The translations under genes were made by a program, and so were the position numbers. A stretch of 64,000 nucleotides of DNA from Diphasiastrum complanatum (Eukaryota; Streptophyta; Lycopodiopsida; Lycopodiales; Lycopodiaceae), in the NCBI GenBank assembly GCA_029204225.1, contig CM055098.1:7422246-7486245 (forward strand), read 5' to 3'. Below the pieces are notes generated by a model. That model was not told where the DNA came from. It saw nothing but the letters and a program-made list of their open reading frames with translations, and did no database searches. Below, piece by piece: positions 1 to 10,748 of this stretch; within the stretch, counting starts at the first letter, position 1; each line of letters starts with the position of its first letter.

Positions 1-12
1 CACAGGGATCGT

Positions 13-178
<166 letters not shown>

Positions 179-296
179 CACACAAAATGTTTTTTATTTG
201 CACATTTTTGTTTTATGACAATTGACAAGACAATTGACATTTTGGTAGTACAAATGACATATTCACATGGAGGCACATGAAATCACATGATTGTGC

Positions 297-352
297 TGCG
301 CGTGGCAAAGCCACACGTGGCAAACAAAATTCTCGTGGCAGTGCCACGCGCA
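297..352. repeat. CGTGGCA/TGCCACG inverted-motif cluster
   Basis: Three facing copies of the words GTGGCA and GCCAC occur within 56 bp, including a CGTGGCAGTGCCACG core. The same vocabulary makes up the foldback block at 2700-2955. The two clusters bracket the broken ORF at 732-1824, so this one could be the partner terminus of a DNA transposon. That link is inference. Confidence 0.5.
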
Positions 353-731
353 ACTTGAAATTCATTTCATCTATAAAATGACCTTTTTCACTTTGGATTT
401 TCATTCTTGGTTTTTGCTCTCTCTTAGTGCTCTCTCTTGGTGCTCTCTTCATTTGTGCTCTCTCTTTGTGCTCACTCGTTGTGCTCTCTTCATTTGTGAT
501 CTCTCTTTGTGCTCTCTCATTAGGCTTTCATGCTCTCTAGCTTTAAGTTTTAAGCACTCTCTCTTTCACACATTAATCTTAGTTTTCTTGTCATCAATAT
601 TTCTTTCTCTCTTTGTCTCTATCTCTCTCTCTCTCACACACACACACACTCTTTCTCTCCCTCTCTCTTGCTCACATTAAAGATATTTCTTTATTTCTTT
701 CACACACACACACACTCTCTACACACACAAA
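353..731. other. Pyrimidine-rich leader-like stretch
   Basis: The TCTATAAAATG at 370-380 resembles a TATA element. About 300 bp of CT-rich sequence with short CT and CA microsatellites (612-730) follows, ending at the ATG at 732. CT-rich leaders are common in plant promoters, so this may be the promoter and 5' leader of the next ORF. The support is compositional only. Confidence 0.3.
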
Positions 732-1824
732 ATGTCCACATCCGGAAGTGGAAGTGGTTTTAGAAGGCCACAAAGCTCCTCAAGTGGAGGAGCAAGAAGC
801 TCGGGCTCGGGAGACCGAGTTTAAGTTTTTTATGAAGGATTATCTCCGGACGAAAGGAATAGAATGAAATTTCTATGCCTTTCCGAAGGAGAATTCGAAC
901 AAGAGAGGGTGCCGCAAGATGCACCAAGTGAAGAATCTGCCAATCGTTATTATGATGTTAACGAGGATGGTAGGGTTATTAAAAATGCACGAGACAATGT
1001 TGTAATTTGTCGAATTAGAGAGCTTGCCATGAAATACTTTGGCAATGACTTGTTTAGCCCTTGGGCTAATCAAGATGAGGACAACAAAGATAGAATCATT
1101 GCCACGTTGCATAAAGAATTTAATCAAGATGAAAAATTTGATAGAAATTGGGCCTTAACCAATATGTGCACTCATATTAGGCAAAAACGAAAGCCCTAAG
1201 GAGGATGATTAGAGCGGGAAAGCGGAGGCCCGGTTGGGCTTCCAAAAAAGATTGGCGCAAAGTTGAGGTGGAACAAAAGAATCTCAATCCCGATCAGTTT
1301 GCACAACAAAGGGAGACAACATGGTCAAGGATTGCCCTATTGGGGCAATCACATCTTGGTTCGGGGGGCAAAGCCAATATCCAAGCCCAATTTGTAAGTA
1401 ATTTTCTTTTTATTTCATTTTAAGTAAATTTAGATTGTTTCTATTTTATGTTATTGTTTTATTAACTAATCAATGTTTGTTTTGTGACGTTAGATTAATG
1501 ATTTCGGAAGGCCTTTTACGAAAGTCGGATACAAGATCGGGTATCAACAAGGATACTCGGCTTTGGTGGATCACATGAAAGAAAAGGGATATTGCCATTG
1601 GTAAGAATTAGTTTTTTATTATTTTTTGTGCTTTAGAATTAATAAATCTAAAAGGTGTTTAATCTAATGCTTGTATTTTTTGAATTTTGAACAGAGGATG
1701 ATCCACATCAAGCGCACCAAGTGGAGAGGCCGAGGATGAAAACCTTCCATTGGATCAAGGGGAGGAGGAGGAAGAGGAAGATGAAGATGAAGATGAAGAT
1801 GCAAATTCCATTGAAGATAATTAA
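732..1824 (+). pseudogene. Broken spliced ORF, possibly a CACTA (En/Spm-like) accessory protein
   Basis: The coding trace starts at ATG 732 with a Ser/Gly-rich N-terminus (STSGSGSGFRRPQ). It shifts frame twice and then runs well from about 864 to 1393. Two plausible GT-AG introns follow: GTAAGT at 1394 with TTAG at 1493, and GTAAG at 1601 with ACAG at 1694. The intervening exon encodes a conserved-looking segment including GRPFTKVGYKIGYQQGYSA. A short acidic Glu/Asp run ends at the stop at 1824. The middle (WRKVEVEQKNLNPDQFAQQR, then a GSGG segment) has the layout of plant Ptta/En/Spm Transposase_24-type proteins, but the match is weak and from memory. Flanking palindromic clusters fit a mobile element. 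It is inactive as it stands, because a TGA interrupts the last exon in the acidic-tail frame. Confidence 0.45.
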
Positions 1825-2699
1825 GTATCTATTTAGCTTATTATGTAATGTGATAGATAAGTTCGGGCTTTTGATACCCCATTTTCAAATCTATGTACTC
1901 TTTCTTTATCATAAATATAAAAGTTTTTTGTAATTTTGTACATGATTGTCTTTGTATCAATTCTGTATATGATTGTCTTTGATATCAAACAATTAATGAA
2001 TCAAACAAACAATGATTTATTTATGAGCATACTGAAACATACCTCATCGTCTCCCTTGATGATTGTTGATACTTGTGATTGATCTTCTTTTGATGGCCTA
2101 TCAACATCAACACCAACACCATCACCGACATGCAATAGTTAGTAGGTTAAGTAATGTATTAATTACAATTCAAAAAAACAAATGTAACATTCTCTATCAT
2201 ACCATCTAAAAAAACATCAACTCACATTAGTTACAATATGCACATTGGTTACATCTGAATCTAATAGATCCAACATATATCTAGTTTCAAAAAATAAATC
2301 TTAAATACATCTATGAATTACAATCCTAAATGCACATAGCTTTAAAACATTTACAATCCATAAGAAAATTGTAATCACAAATACAAATGTAACATTCATT
2401 ATCATACACTCTTTTACATACAATCTATGAAAACATCAACTCACATTATAATCAATCTCTCTCTTTCTATCTTTATTTCTTTCTATTTTTCAAACTCATT
2501 CACTCTTCACTTCTTCTCTTTCACTCTCACATTCAATCTCTTCACTTTCATCTCTCTCAATCTTCTCATCATCTCTCTCAATCTTCTCATCAAAAACTCT
2601 TGCACTCTCATTCTCTAAACAAAAAATGAGAAATGTTTAGATTCCACTCTCGTTTTCTCTCAAGAAAAGGGCGCGGGTCTGTTCCCATGACTTTTTTTT
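1825..2699. other. AT-rich region, no gene seen
   Basis: No coding frame with recognisable content is visible. A loose repeat of a phrase containing ACATTC and ATCATAC, followed by an AAAACATCAACTCACATTA phrase, occurs near 2187-2232 and 2390-2450. A pyrimidine-rich tract with a repeated ATCTCTCTCAATCTTCTCATC phrase lies at 2550-2600. Confidence 0.6.
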
Positions 2700-2955
2700 T
2701 TTCCAAAAAAAAACCTGTGGCAGTGCCACGCGTGGCCATGCCCATTCATTCTTTTTTGCCACGCATGACAATATTCTAGGGACAGAGGTTTTTTCATTGC
2801 CACGCGTGGCAAAAAAAAATAAAAAAGCGTGGCACTGCCATGCCCCCCTATTTTTTGTTTGCCATGTGTGGCAATAAAAATCTGTCCCTTGAATATTGCC
2901 ACACGTGGCATAATTCCAAAAATTTGTGTGGCACTACCACGCGTGGTAGTGCCAC
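2700..2955. mobile_element. Foldback/MITE-like element of CACGCGTG palindromes
   Basis: At least six copies of a 14-bp palindrome of the form TGCCACGCGTGGCA lie here, near 2715, 2757, 2798, 2860, 2898 and 2935. The phrase AATATTCTAGGGACAGA near 2770 recurs in reverse complement (TCTGTCCCTTGAATATT) near 2880, so the block folds on itself about a centre near 2830. It ends with a perfect 28-bp palindrome at 2928-2955, whose inner 20 bp read CACTA...TAGTG. Immediately to its right a copia integrase frame is cut, so the right edge looks like an insertion boundary. The family is not recognised. Class II foldback is the best guess. Confidence 0.6.
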
Positions 2956-2961
2956 GACCTA

Positions 2962-3195
2962 TTTAATCCGGTTTGAAGCATTCAAAGGCTTCAGATTTGT
3001 GCTTAATGAACATGACTGTAGACCATCTAGAATAATCATCCATGAAAGTGATAAAATAGATTGAATCTCCTAAGGACGGAGTTGGCATTGGACCACAAAA
3101 ATCGCTATGTACAAGATCCAATACATGCTTTGTTTTAATGGAATGTGATTTGAAAAACTTGCTTCTAGAGTGTTTGCCATAGATGCATGATTCAC
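2962..3195 (-). pseudogene. Ty1/copia integrase fragment
   Basis: Read on the minus strand, about 70 codons without a stop give the GAG-pre-integrase knuckle (ESCIYGKHSR) and the start of the integrase core (VLDLVHSDFCGPMPTPSLG, then DDYSRW). These are hallmark copia motifs, including the first catalytic Asp. A TGA replaces what is usually a Cys codon just upstream. The frame runs to a stop next to the foldback block, so the rest of pol is missing. Confidence 0.85.
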
Positions 3196-3329
3196 AAAAG
3201 AAAGATTCCTATCTAATGAAGAAGGGAAATACAATCCATTAACTAAATTATTACAACGCATGTAAGAAAGTGAATTATGGTGGTGGTTCAAACACTTAAG
3301 GTCTGGACCTTGGTGGAGGGATATAATAG

Positions 3330-3711
3330 TGTGCATGCAAAGTCTGTGTTTTGGCCATGTCAAACATGCATAAAGCAAAACATCAACATTTAGCAAACAT
3401 GAGAGCTGAAATAGTGTCCATGCATGAAAAGTCTCCTTTTTGGCCATGTTTTAGAGTATGCGTTCCACAAGAAAACATGCATAAAGCAAACATGACAGTT
3501 AGCAAAATGAGGGCTGAAATAGATTGTATGCATGGAAAGTCTCATTTTTGTCAATGTCTTGAGGTATGTGTGTAGCTAGCAGGCATGCATAGAAAGGCAT
3601 TTGGGCTTGTGTGAACTGAAAGCACACCTACTACAAGCCTTATTGAGATTGAGTAGCACTCTTATTGATCTTTTGTAGATCTATTTGAGTCCTATTTTTT
3701 GATTTTTGACA
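3330..3711 (+). mobile_element. 3' part of a copia-type LTR with an internal tandem duplication
   Basis: The sequence ends in ...TTTTTGACA directly before a tRNA-Met primer-binding site, which is where an LTR should end. Inside it a unit of roughly 120-125 bp is duplicated. Its marks are GCATGCAAAGTC/GCATGGAAAGTC, TTTTGGCCATGT and AACATGCATAAAGCAAA (3360-3470 and 3475-3580). The left border is not determined. Confidence 0.55.
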
Positions 3712-3724
3712 TGGTATCAGAGCC
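3712..3724 (+). other. Primer-binding site, initiator tRNA-Met type
   Basis: TGGTATCAGAGCC is the classic plant retrotransposon PBS complementary to the 3' end of initiator tRNA-Met. It abuts the LTR end at 3711 and gives a plus-strand element. Confidence 0.85.
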
Positions 3725-4087
3725 AAGTCTAAGAGCTTTGATAATAATCTAAGACTCTTCATTTTGTATAAAGCATTGGTGCTAGATTCAATTTGAAGGA
3801 GGGCAAGTCTAACCAATTGTTTACTTGAAGATTTGGAGTACAAATTAGTGTGTAAAGTTCAAGTGTACTTCCCACATGTGTGAGAGGTTGTTGTACTTGT
3901 ACTTTCACCATATATATGTGATTATTCATGTTTGTGCTTCAAACAAAATCGAGAGAGTGAAACTAGTGATTTGCTTTGTAAAAATTCAATCAACTCATTC
4001 TAGATTTGATGTGAAATGGTGTTAGATCTTTGATCAACCTCTAAATCATTGAGAGTGAGCTTTGAGGTTGATGTACTTTAGTCCTAG

Positions 4088-4186
4088 ATGTCGGATTTTG
4101 ATGGAAACATGGTGTGGAGTGGAAGTGGAGCAGGTGGTGTAGTGGATCGGAAGTGTGGCAGTTACCAGCAAGAGAGTTCAAGATGA
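4088..4186 (+). pseudogene. Start of a copia gag ORF, interrupted
   Basis: About 360 bp after the PBS an ATG opens a 32-codon Gly/Ser-rich reading frame (MSDFDGNMVWSGSGAGG) that stops at 4186. The spacing and position fit the gag start of the plus-strand element whose PBS is at 3712. The sequence after it belongs to a minus-strand copia LTR, which suggests nesting. Gag assignment rests on position, not on a motif. Confidence 0.35.
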
Positions 4187-4189
4187 ATC

Positions 4190-4880
4190 GAATAATAACA
4201 ATGCGTAATAGAAGAGAGTAGTAGTAGAACGATGCACTCTGATTGATATAAAAAATGTGAGTAGAAGAGCATGAAGCTGGGCATAAATGCCAGGCTTTAG
4301 CTGAGTTCGTTGATAGCATAATACTAGAATACAACAATCATAACTAACTGATTCTAAACTTACTTAACCACTGATCATCATTACAAAATAATCCCTGTAC
4401 ATTGTTACAAAAGATAACTGTAAGGGCGTTGACTCCACTGAATGTCAGATGATTAGTGCATTGGAATCCTAAGTTAATCTACTTACAGTCCCACAAAAGG
4501 TAGCCGTTATTTTTATAATATGTAGGTCGGATTTTCTAATTAACAGTATTGAAAAATATATACAAAGGATCGGATAATTTACAAAGGTCGGATTTATACA
4601 AAGGGTTCAGATTTATTAGATCCGATCTGATCCAATACAGGGTCGAAGACGCCTAGATAAATTAGACTCGATCCGATTTAATCCAGGGTCAAAGACGTCG
4701 GAATATTTTGGAAAATAGGCTTGGGTCAAAAAATTCAATCCTGAATTTTTTGATCTTCTATACAAAAATTCGAGCCTTCTTCCTTCTTCTTTTTTGTTGT
4801 TTTCAAGGATATATATAAACAATAATTTTCTAGGATGCCCATTACCTAATGGAATTCGGCTTGAGCATAGAATTCCAACA
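4190..4880 (-). mobile_element. Copia LTR, minus strand (left border approximate)
   Basis: On the minus strand a polypurine tract (AAGGAGGAG) is followed exactly by TGTTGGAATTC at 4880, a standard 3' LTR start. A TATA-like TTTATATATATCC lies about 70 bp inside. Two related segments with the shared words GGGTCGAAGACG and GGGTCAAAGACG lie near 4640-4700. The left end is placed only by where the plus-strand gag trace stops. Confidence 0.5.
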
Positions 4881-4892
4881 CTCCTCCTTAAT
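4881..4892 (-). other. Polypurine tract of the minus-strand copia
   Basis: On the minus strand the sequence is TTAAGGAGGAG, placed between the decayed pol and the LTR start. This is where second-strand priming occurs in these elements. Confidence 0.7.
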
Positions 4893-7480
4893 GTGGATCT
4901 TGGAAAGATTTGATCTTCAGATTTAGCTGATTGTTAAATTTGAGGTAGTGCTCCTTGGTGAAGTAATCTGGTGCCATAGACTTTGTCCTGCAGTAAACGA
5001 AAGAAATCATTAGAGGAAGTATGAGTTCAAAAAGGGCTGCATATGAATTCGTGCCAAGATCTCTTTTGCATTTTGTCACTACTTCAAACAATATTTTTGA
5101 ATTGCTATAGCTCAAAAGTATAATATCTAATATATCATTGGAAAGCGCTTGACGAGCGCTTTCTAACGCACTAATTTTCATCGCATTTTGATATGGCAAT
5201 CAAAAGTTATGCCATTTTTAGTGTAGACTCAAAATGTTACTCAAAGAAGTAACGTTACGTTGAAGCCACTATTTCAAGAAACTATTGGGCCACATGTACA
5301 AAAGAAGTGAATAAAAGTGAATAAAAAATAAAAATGGAATCTTGACAAAAGGCCCTTTTTGTGTTTAAACTTCCTCTAATGTACCCTTGTGCTTTGGTTG
5401 TCACAAGAGATGGACGTTGAATGTGACTGTAAAAATTCGATATCTGCAAGCAAGTTTGTCAGCCAGATTGCCTCCTTGGTAGCATTTGAGACAGTTGAAA
5501 AATCCGATTCTATGGACGATAATGCTACTGAGGACTATTTTTGGCTGTGAGAGATTGGGCCTTGATTGTACGAAAATATAGATCCAGAAGTCGATATTCT
5601 GGTGTTGGAGTCTTCTGCCCACTCTGCAACTGTGTAGCCTTTGAGAATATTGGTTGATGGGTCGATTTTCTATTGACTGATGGAAAAATAAAACATCATC
5701 TACATAATGAGTAGTGATAATTCAAAGATCTTATACAGACTTGAAGTGAATGTTCGAGTCTGTCAAGTTTGGATAGAAACCATTCTCGTTTAGAACTACA
5801 AGTTTGGTGTCATCTTCAATCTTGCACTGGTCAACACCAATGGATGACTCTGCCTCTTGAATAGTGTTGAGTTTTTGCACAAAGTAGCAGATCGGATAAT
5901 CCATGTGAATAGGGATGGAGGGCGTCTGAATCGATTCGATCTTCAGAGTTGAAATTTGATCCCTTAATGATGTTCGATATGATGAGGTTCTGATTCATTT
6001 TTTGAGCCAGTATCGAATTTTGAAAGTTTGGGATTTTGCAGTAGCTTTTTCCTTGAGATCAAAAAATTGACCTTCCAAGAAAGTGACATCTCTGCACAAT
6101 AGCTTCGTCCGAGTAATTGAGCTCGTGAAGAGTCCAGATTGAAGAGCTTGTATGTCTGATGGTTTGAGGAATAGCCAATAAAAATCGATCTTCTACTATT
6201 AGACCCTTGGGTCGAATTTTGGATTTTTTGATCTTGGATCAGATTTTGACTGTTCGATTCTTGGGTCAGATTTTTCTAGAGATCAGCAATGATCTGACTG
6301 AAAGCAAAACATCCAAACACTATGATATGGTTGAGTGATGGCTTCGATCATGTCCATACCTCATAAGGTGTCTTGCCATTCAAGGCCACTAAAATGGATC
6401 GATTTTGAAGGTAAGTTACTGTAGTAACAGCTTTTGTCCAAAATTTCTTTGGAAGAGATACATGGGCCAGCATGCCCTTGGCATTCTTAATGAGTGACTG
6501 AGTCTTCCATTTAGCTACACCATTGAATTGCGGTGAGCTTGTTGTAAAATGTTGTTGTATTCCGGTTGCCTTGCAAAAGTCTTTGAATTTTTTGGACATA
6601 AATACTCCCCCTGCATTAAAGCGATTATTCTGATGATGCTTTGAACTGCATGAAGAACTTTAGAGTATCAGAATTTGTTCTTCAAGAAACATGTTGTAGT
6701 CCTTCGAGAGAAGTCATCAATAATAGTCAACAAATAGACAGTCCCCCTTGTGGAAATAGTTTGCATAGAACCACAAATGTCTATGTGTACAAGGTCTAGC
6801 AAATCTTCAGAAGAACATACTGAATCTGAAGTTATTGAACTTGTAACATGCTTGCTGCTAATACAACTTGTACATGGGAAATTGGATTTGCTTATGAAAG
6901 AGAAATCTTGCACTAAATTCTGTTTTGACATTTGTGGAATACAATTGGAATTTAAATGGCCTAATATGTAATGCCAAAGCATATCAGATGATTCAGAAGT
7001 AGTTGTATATAGAGCTTGACAATTAGAAGAATTGTAGTGACTGAGTTGGTAGAGATTGCCACTTCTTCTCCAGAAAGCTAAAACTTTCCGGTACTTGTCA
7101 AAAAGGGTGCAGCCATGTGTGTCAAATTCAACCTTCTGACCCAAATATGTGATTCTGCTAATTCAGAGCAGATTTTTGATTAGGTTCAGAATATTTAAAA
7201 CATTGGACAACAATCTAACATTACCTTTCTAGAATTTGACCTTGATTGTTCCTTCACCTTCAATGGAGTGGGATGAGTTGTCTCCAATTTGCACAGCTCT
7301 AGAATGAGTGAAGGGCTTGTAGCTTTGGAACCAGTCCCGATGGTGATTCATGTGTTGTGTTGCTCCAGAGTCCAAGTATCAGAAATTGATATCCTGCAGA
7401 TTTTCGACCTTGGTCAAGAAGACAACTTCATTTTTCTCTTCATGCTGGATCGAGTAATTGGTTGAGACAACAAAACTAAA
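4893..7480 (-). pseudogene. Ty1/copia gag-pol remnant (PR, IN, RT, RNase H)
   Basis: Copia domain order is visible on the minus strand. The protease active site (YLDSGATQHMNHH) is near 7370. The GAG-pre-integrase domain follows at about 7100-6850 (LWHYILGHLN, then CTSCISSKH). The integrase core runs over 6850-6348 (LVHIDICGS, IIDDFS, then FTTSSPQFNGVAKWKTQSL). RT has its YVDD box (HYVDDVLFF) near 5690. The RNase H end (TKSMAPDYFTKEHY) lies near 4990-4950, just before the polypurine tract. Many stops and frameshifts break the frame, and the RT part is shortened. Integrase keeps its first Asp, but the canonical PQ(Q/H)NG(V)AER has decayed. It is non-autonomous, and gag upstream of 7480 is missing. 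Confidence 0.9.
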
Positions 7481-7965
7481 ATTATAATTTTTACATAAAT
7501 GTCATTCTTTGCATAATTTAATCCACTACAAACATATGAAGTAAAATACCAACACCATCCTTTATTGAACTATAATTAGCCATTGGAAAGAGCAAGTAGT
7601 GGGCCAAATGATTTTAATTTTCAATTCTCTCAAAGAATAGTAGAATGAGTAAACAAAATAGATGAAGTACAGGGAAAAGCCCTTCTCACTTTTTCACATT
7701 TGAGAGCCTAGGCTTGAGGGCGGTAAAGAGTAAGAAAAATACATCAAGTATAAGGGAAGGCACTCTCCACTTTTTCCAAGGGCTTGTGCTCTCAATATGG
7801 AAGAAATCCCAGGCTTCTCCAAGCATAGAAATTGGGTCTTTGTATTTCTTTACAATGCAATTTGGAGATTTATGAGATTTAAAATTTTGAAAATAGTAAA
7901 GGAAAAAAGGTGACCAAGTTTTCAAGTTGGTGGAAGGCTCACTTGCCTAAGCTTGATCCAAATAC
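7481..7965. other. No gene seen
   Basis: This is AT-rich sequence abutting the cut protease end of the copia remnant. No motif is recognised. Confidence 0.5.
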
Positions 7966-8290
7966 ATTCCCATGTACATCCCTTTCCACGTACATTGAAT
8001 GATTAAATGGGGAAAAGTAGAAAATGATAGGTGATTATTCCAAATACATTCCCACGTACATTGAATGATTAAAAGGAAAATAGTAGGAAATGATAGATGA
8101 TTCGAATAGGGCCAAGAAAATAATAAGCAATTGAAATAGACCTTAGAAAAGATTCGAGACAAGTTCACATCATATGACTAGCAATGTACACGAGATGATA
8201 TACTTTTCATGAAATAGGCCCTACAAAAGTTTCAAGACAAGTTCAAAGCATATCATTAGCAATGTATACAACAGAAGACACTTTTCATGA
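7966..8290. repeat. Two adjacent tandem duplications
   Basis: A unit of roughly 70-75 bp containing CCAAATACATTCCCA and CGTACATTGAATGATTAAA occurs twice at about 7968-8102. Directly after it a second unit of about 83 bp occurs twice at about 8130-8290 (GACAAGTTCA, TAGCAATGTA, ACTTTTCATGAAA). Both duplications are imperfect and therefore not very recent. Confidence 0.75.
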
Positions 8291-9165
8291 AAAAGCTTCA
8301 AAATGAAATATATATATAGATTTGGTCACATTACAAAAATCATAAGTAGAGCAAGACATTGTCGACTTAGAAGTATGATATAGAGATTTGACCAAGCACA
8401 AGAAAGAAAAAACAAGAAAAGTTTTACAAATATAAAGATGATCTTGTGTCAAAAGATGTGGAAGTAATTGAGGAGTTTCATAAAGATAAATTAAAATTGA
8501 AAATAGAGAGATTGCCACTTGTTGCCATTTTGAATCTAGATCCAAGAATAAGGACACTATTTGCATTTTAGTAGGTGCTGCCATAAATTGACTCACAAGA
8601 TCAATAGCATAGCATATATTTTCTTCACCTTTTATTTTTTTATCAATAATTTATTCTCAAAATTTTAGACTAGCTTTTTATTTATTAATTTCTCTCTTAA
8701 AAATTTTGGTACCACTACTCTCTTCCAAGAAATTATGAAATCTTTACCAGTTAGATGCCAATGAGAATACAAGTATTCTGTCTTTTCAATTTTTGAAAGT
8801 GAGATTAAGGGGAATTTATTCTTAATTTGGTGGATTATATGGTAGTCCACTCTCCTATTCATAACAAATATATTCATAACTCTATGTTAAAACCCTCTTT
8901 AAATACTCCTCTTTTACTCTCATCTTCTTCTAATCCCACCATGTCTTTATTTTATATATCCCATTGAACTATGACACTCCACCAAGTGGCCCAAGACCAG
9001 CCAAACCAATCTTGGATGATCATGTCAAATACCTTTCAAATTGATCTGTAATTCCTTCCCTTGATCTATAGACAACTATGTTGTCCACTAATGCCACTTT
9101 ATGGAAAAAATATTAAGACTATTATTCAGATACCTTGATGAACATTATCCTTAAATTTAATTCCA
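8291..9165. other. AT-rich region, no gene seen
   Basis: Short frames on both strands lack recognisable motifs or codon-like structure. Confidence 0.5.
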
Positions 9166-9167
9166 AG

Positions 9168-9168
9168 T

Positions 9169-9199
<31 letters not shown>

Positions 9200-9270
9200 G
9201 TGCGCATGCCTATGTGTGTGTGCGTGTGTGACCCCCGACACAATGAAAGTGTGTGTGTGTGTGTGTGTGT

Positions 9271-9306
<36 letters not shown>
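9168..9306. repeat. (TG)n/(CA)n tract with a 48-bp perfect palindrome
   Basis: The tract is an almost continuous alternating purine-pyrimidine run. It starts TG, then CGCGCGCACGCGTGCGCATG (9186-9207), then TG again. From 9249 to 9296 it is a perfect inverted repeat, (GT)11-GC then GC-(AC)11, centred at 9272/9273, with the AC run continuing to 9306. Such DNA can form Z-DNA or extrude a cruciform, which is known biophysics. No function is implied. Confidence 0.9.
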
Positions 9307-9308
<2 letters not shown>

Positions 9309-10420
9309 CTCCATATAAAAAACCTTTTGTGGATGAGATATATTATATGAAGTAAATCCACTTAAAAATGTGAACCCCCACTCTCCATAAAACAAAAAAA
9401 GTGAAGGGGCTTTTTGGCTCCCCATAAATCAAATTTTCCTTTTTAAAAAAGGAGACAAAAAAAGTCCTCATCAAGAAAGAAATCTCCACCCCCCCCTAAA
9501 AAAAAAAAAAACTAAGGCTTTTAAGGCCAGGAGCATATCTTTTTTTAACATGGCAAAACCCACCCACCCATCTCCCCCGAGCACTTAAACCATCGGCCTC
9601 TTGCCCAAACAACTTGCTTTTAACCATTAGGGAGCACACCCGCACTCCGTCCACCCCATATGTTCTCCCCTTCACCTGTAAATCCACCTAAAAAAACATC
9701 ATCGATGAGCATAACCGCACTAAGATTTATTATATGGCTTTCGTATTTATTTTGAATTACCAAAATTTTACCCATAGATCATGAACAGAAAGTTTTATCC
9801 AAAGTTCTTTTCTCTGTCTAGCATCCATGCTCTATTGAAGAACATATTTGCTAATCCCATCATTGCAACGACTGTGGGAAATAGTAGAAGTTGAATATCT
9901 AAAGCTAGACATTTTTTTATTTATTCAAATTGAAATGAAAATTTGACATGAAGTTTTCCGTTGTTCTTACATCTAGGGTTCTTCCTTTTTCTCATTTGAA
10001 AGTTTTTTGCTTTTGGTAACCTTGGTCAAACTGTTACATCACCTCAAGTATTGTCATCTTTGAGAGCTATAAAATGCATTCATATGATGGAAGGTCGAAT
10101 GAATGGTGTTCATTTTTTAATTGCACACTATTTTAGGGCTCACCAAGAATTGGGCATCTTAAATCATTGAAATTAGTGTCTCTGAGAGACTTCAATCCCT
10201 TTTTTCATCACTAGTATCTAACTTTATCCATACTTGCAACAACCTGCTTGGTGTGTTGATAAAGTCGGTTGTTTACTTTTTGGCATTTTCAAGAAGTGGT
10301 CTAGTATCGCAACGGGCTCCGTCTTGCATGTCGTCTGTTCTATCCAGTGCTGCACGTCGAGACGAGCCCACATCAACAATTCGGGCTCCAAGCAGTTCAG
10401 TATACACAAAGAACTGCACA
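9307..10420. other. No gene seen
   Basis: The region contains homopolymer A and C runs around 9480-9520. Several frames are open, but none carries a recognisable domain. Confidence 0.5.
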
Positions 10421-10487
10421 TGCACACTCATACACACATGCACACACCATCGGCCACATAAATCACACATGCATACACACACGCACA

Positions 10488-10522
<35 letters not shown>

Positions 10523-10611
10523 ATTGACCACTTAAATCACACACACTATGAAGCACAAATCATACACAAATCCACATACACAGATAACACATGCACTCAT
10601 GTACATACACA
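10421..10611. repeat. (CA)n-rich tract
   Basis: A series of CACACA/CATACACA repeats includes a pure (CA) run at 10491-10521. It precedes a Helitron 3' terminus, as CA tracts also do at the two related termini. Confidence 0.9.
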
Positions 10612-10617
10612 CACATA

Positions 10618-10719
10618 CGTCGGCCACCCGTCAACGACCATCAACGATCATCGGCCACCCATCAACGACCATCGGCCACCCGTCAACGACCATTGCCACC
10701 CGACCATCGGCCATCCATT
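10618..10719 (+). repeat. Tandem array of the Helitron hairpin-arm word
   Basis: The phrase CGGCCACCCGTCAACGACCA and close variants (CCCATCAACGACCA, CATCAACGATCA) repeat about five times with roughly 20-26-bp spacing. They run straight into the terminal hairpin GCCCGTC-AAC-GACGGGC. The array shares the CCCGTCAACGA arm of that hairpin, so it looks like local amplification of the Helitron end. Confidence 0.7.
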
Positions 10720-10748
10720 GCCCGTCAACGACGGGCATTCTTTACTAG
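10720..10748 (+). mobile_element. Helitron 3' terminus (hairpin plus CTAG)
   Basis: A 7-bp stem GCCCGTC/GACGGGC with loop AAC occupies 10720-10736. Eight bases follow, then CTAG at 10745-10748, then T. A short GC-rich hairpin 8-12 nt before CTRR, with insertion before T, is the defining 3' structure of plant Helitrons. The corresponding 5' end was not located. Confidence 0.8.

Noticed and set aside
3070-3447. 125-codon minus-strand frame
   Set aside because: It is out of frame with the copia integrase that it overlaps, and extends into the LTR repeat.
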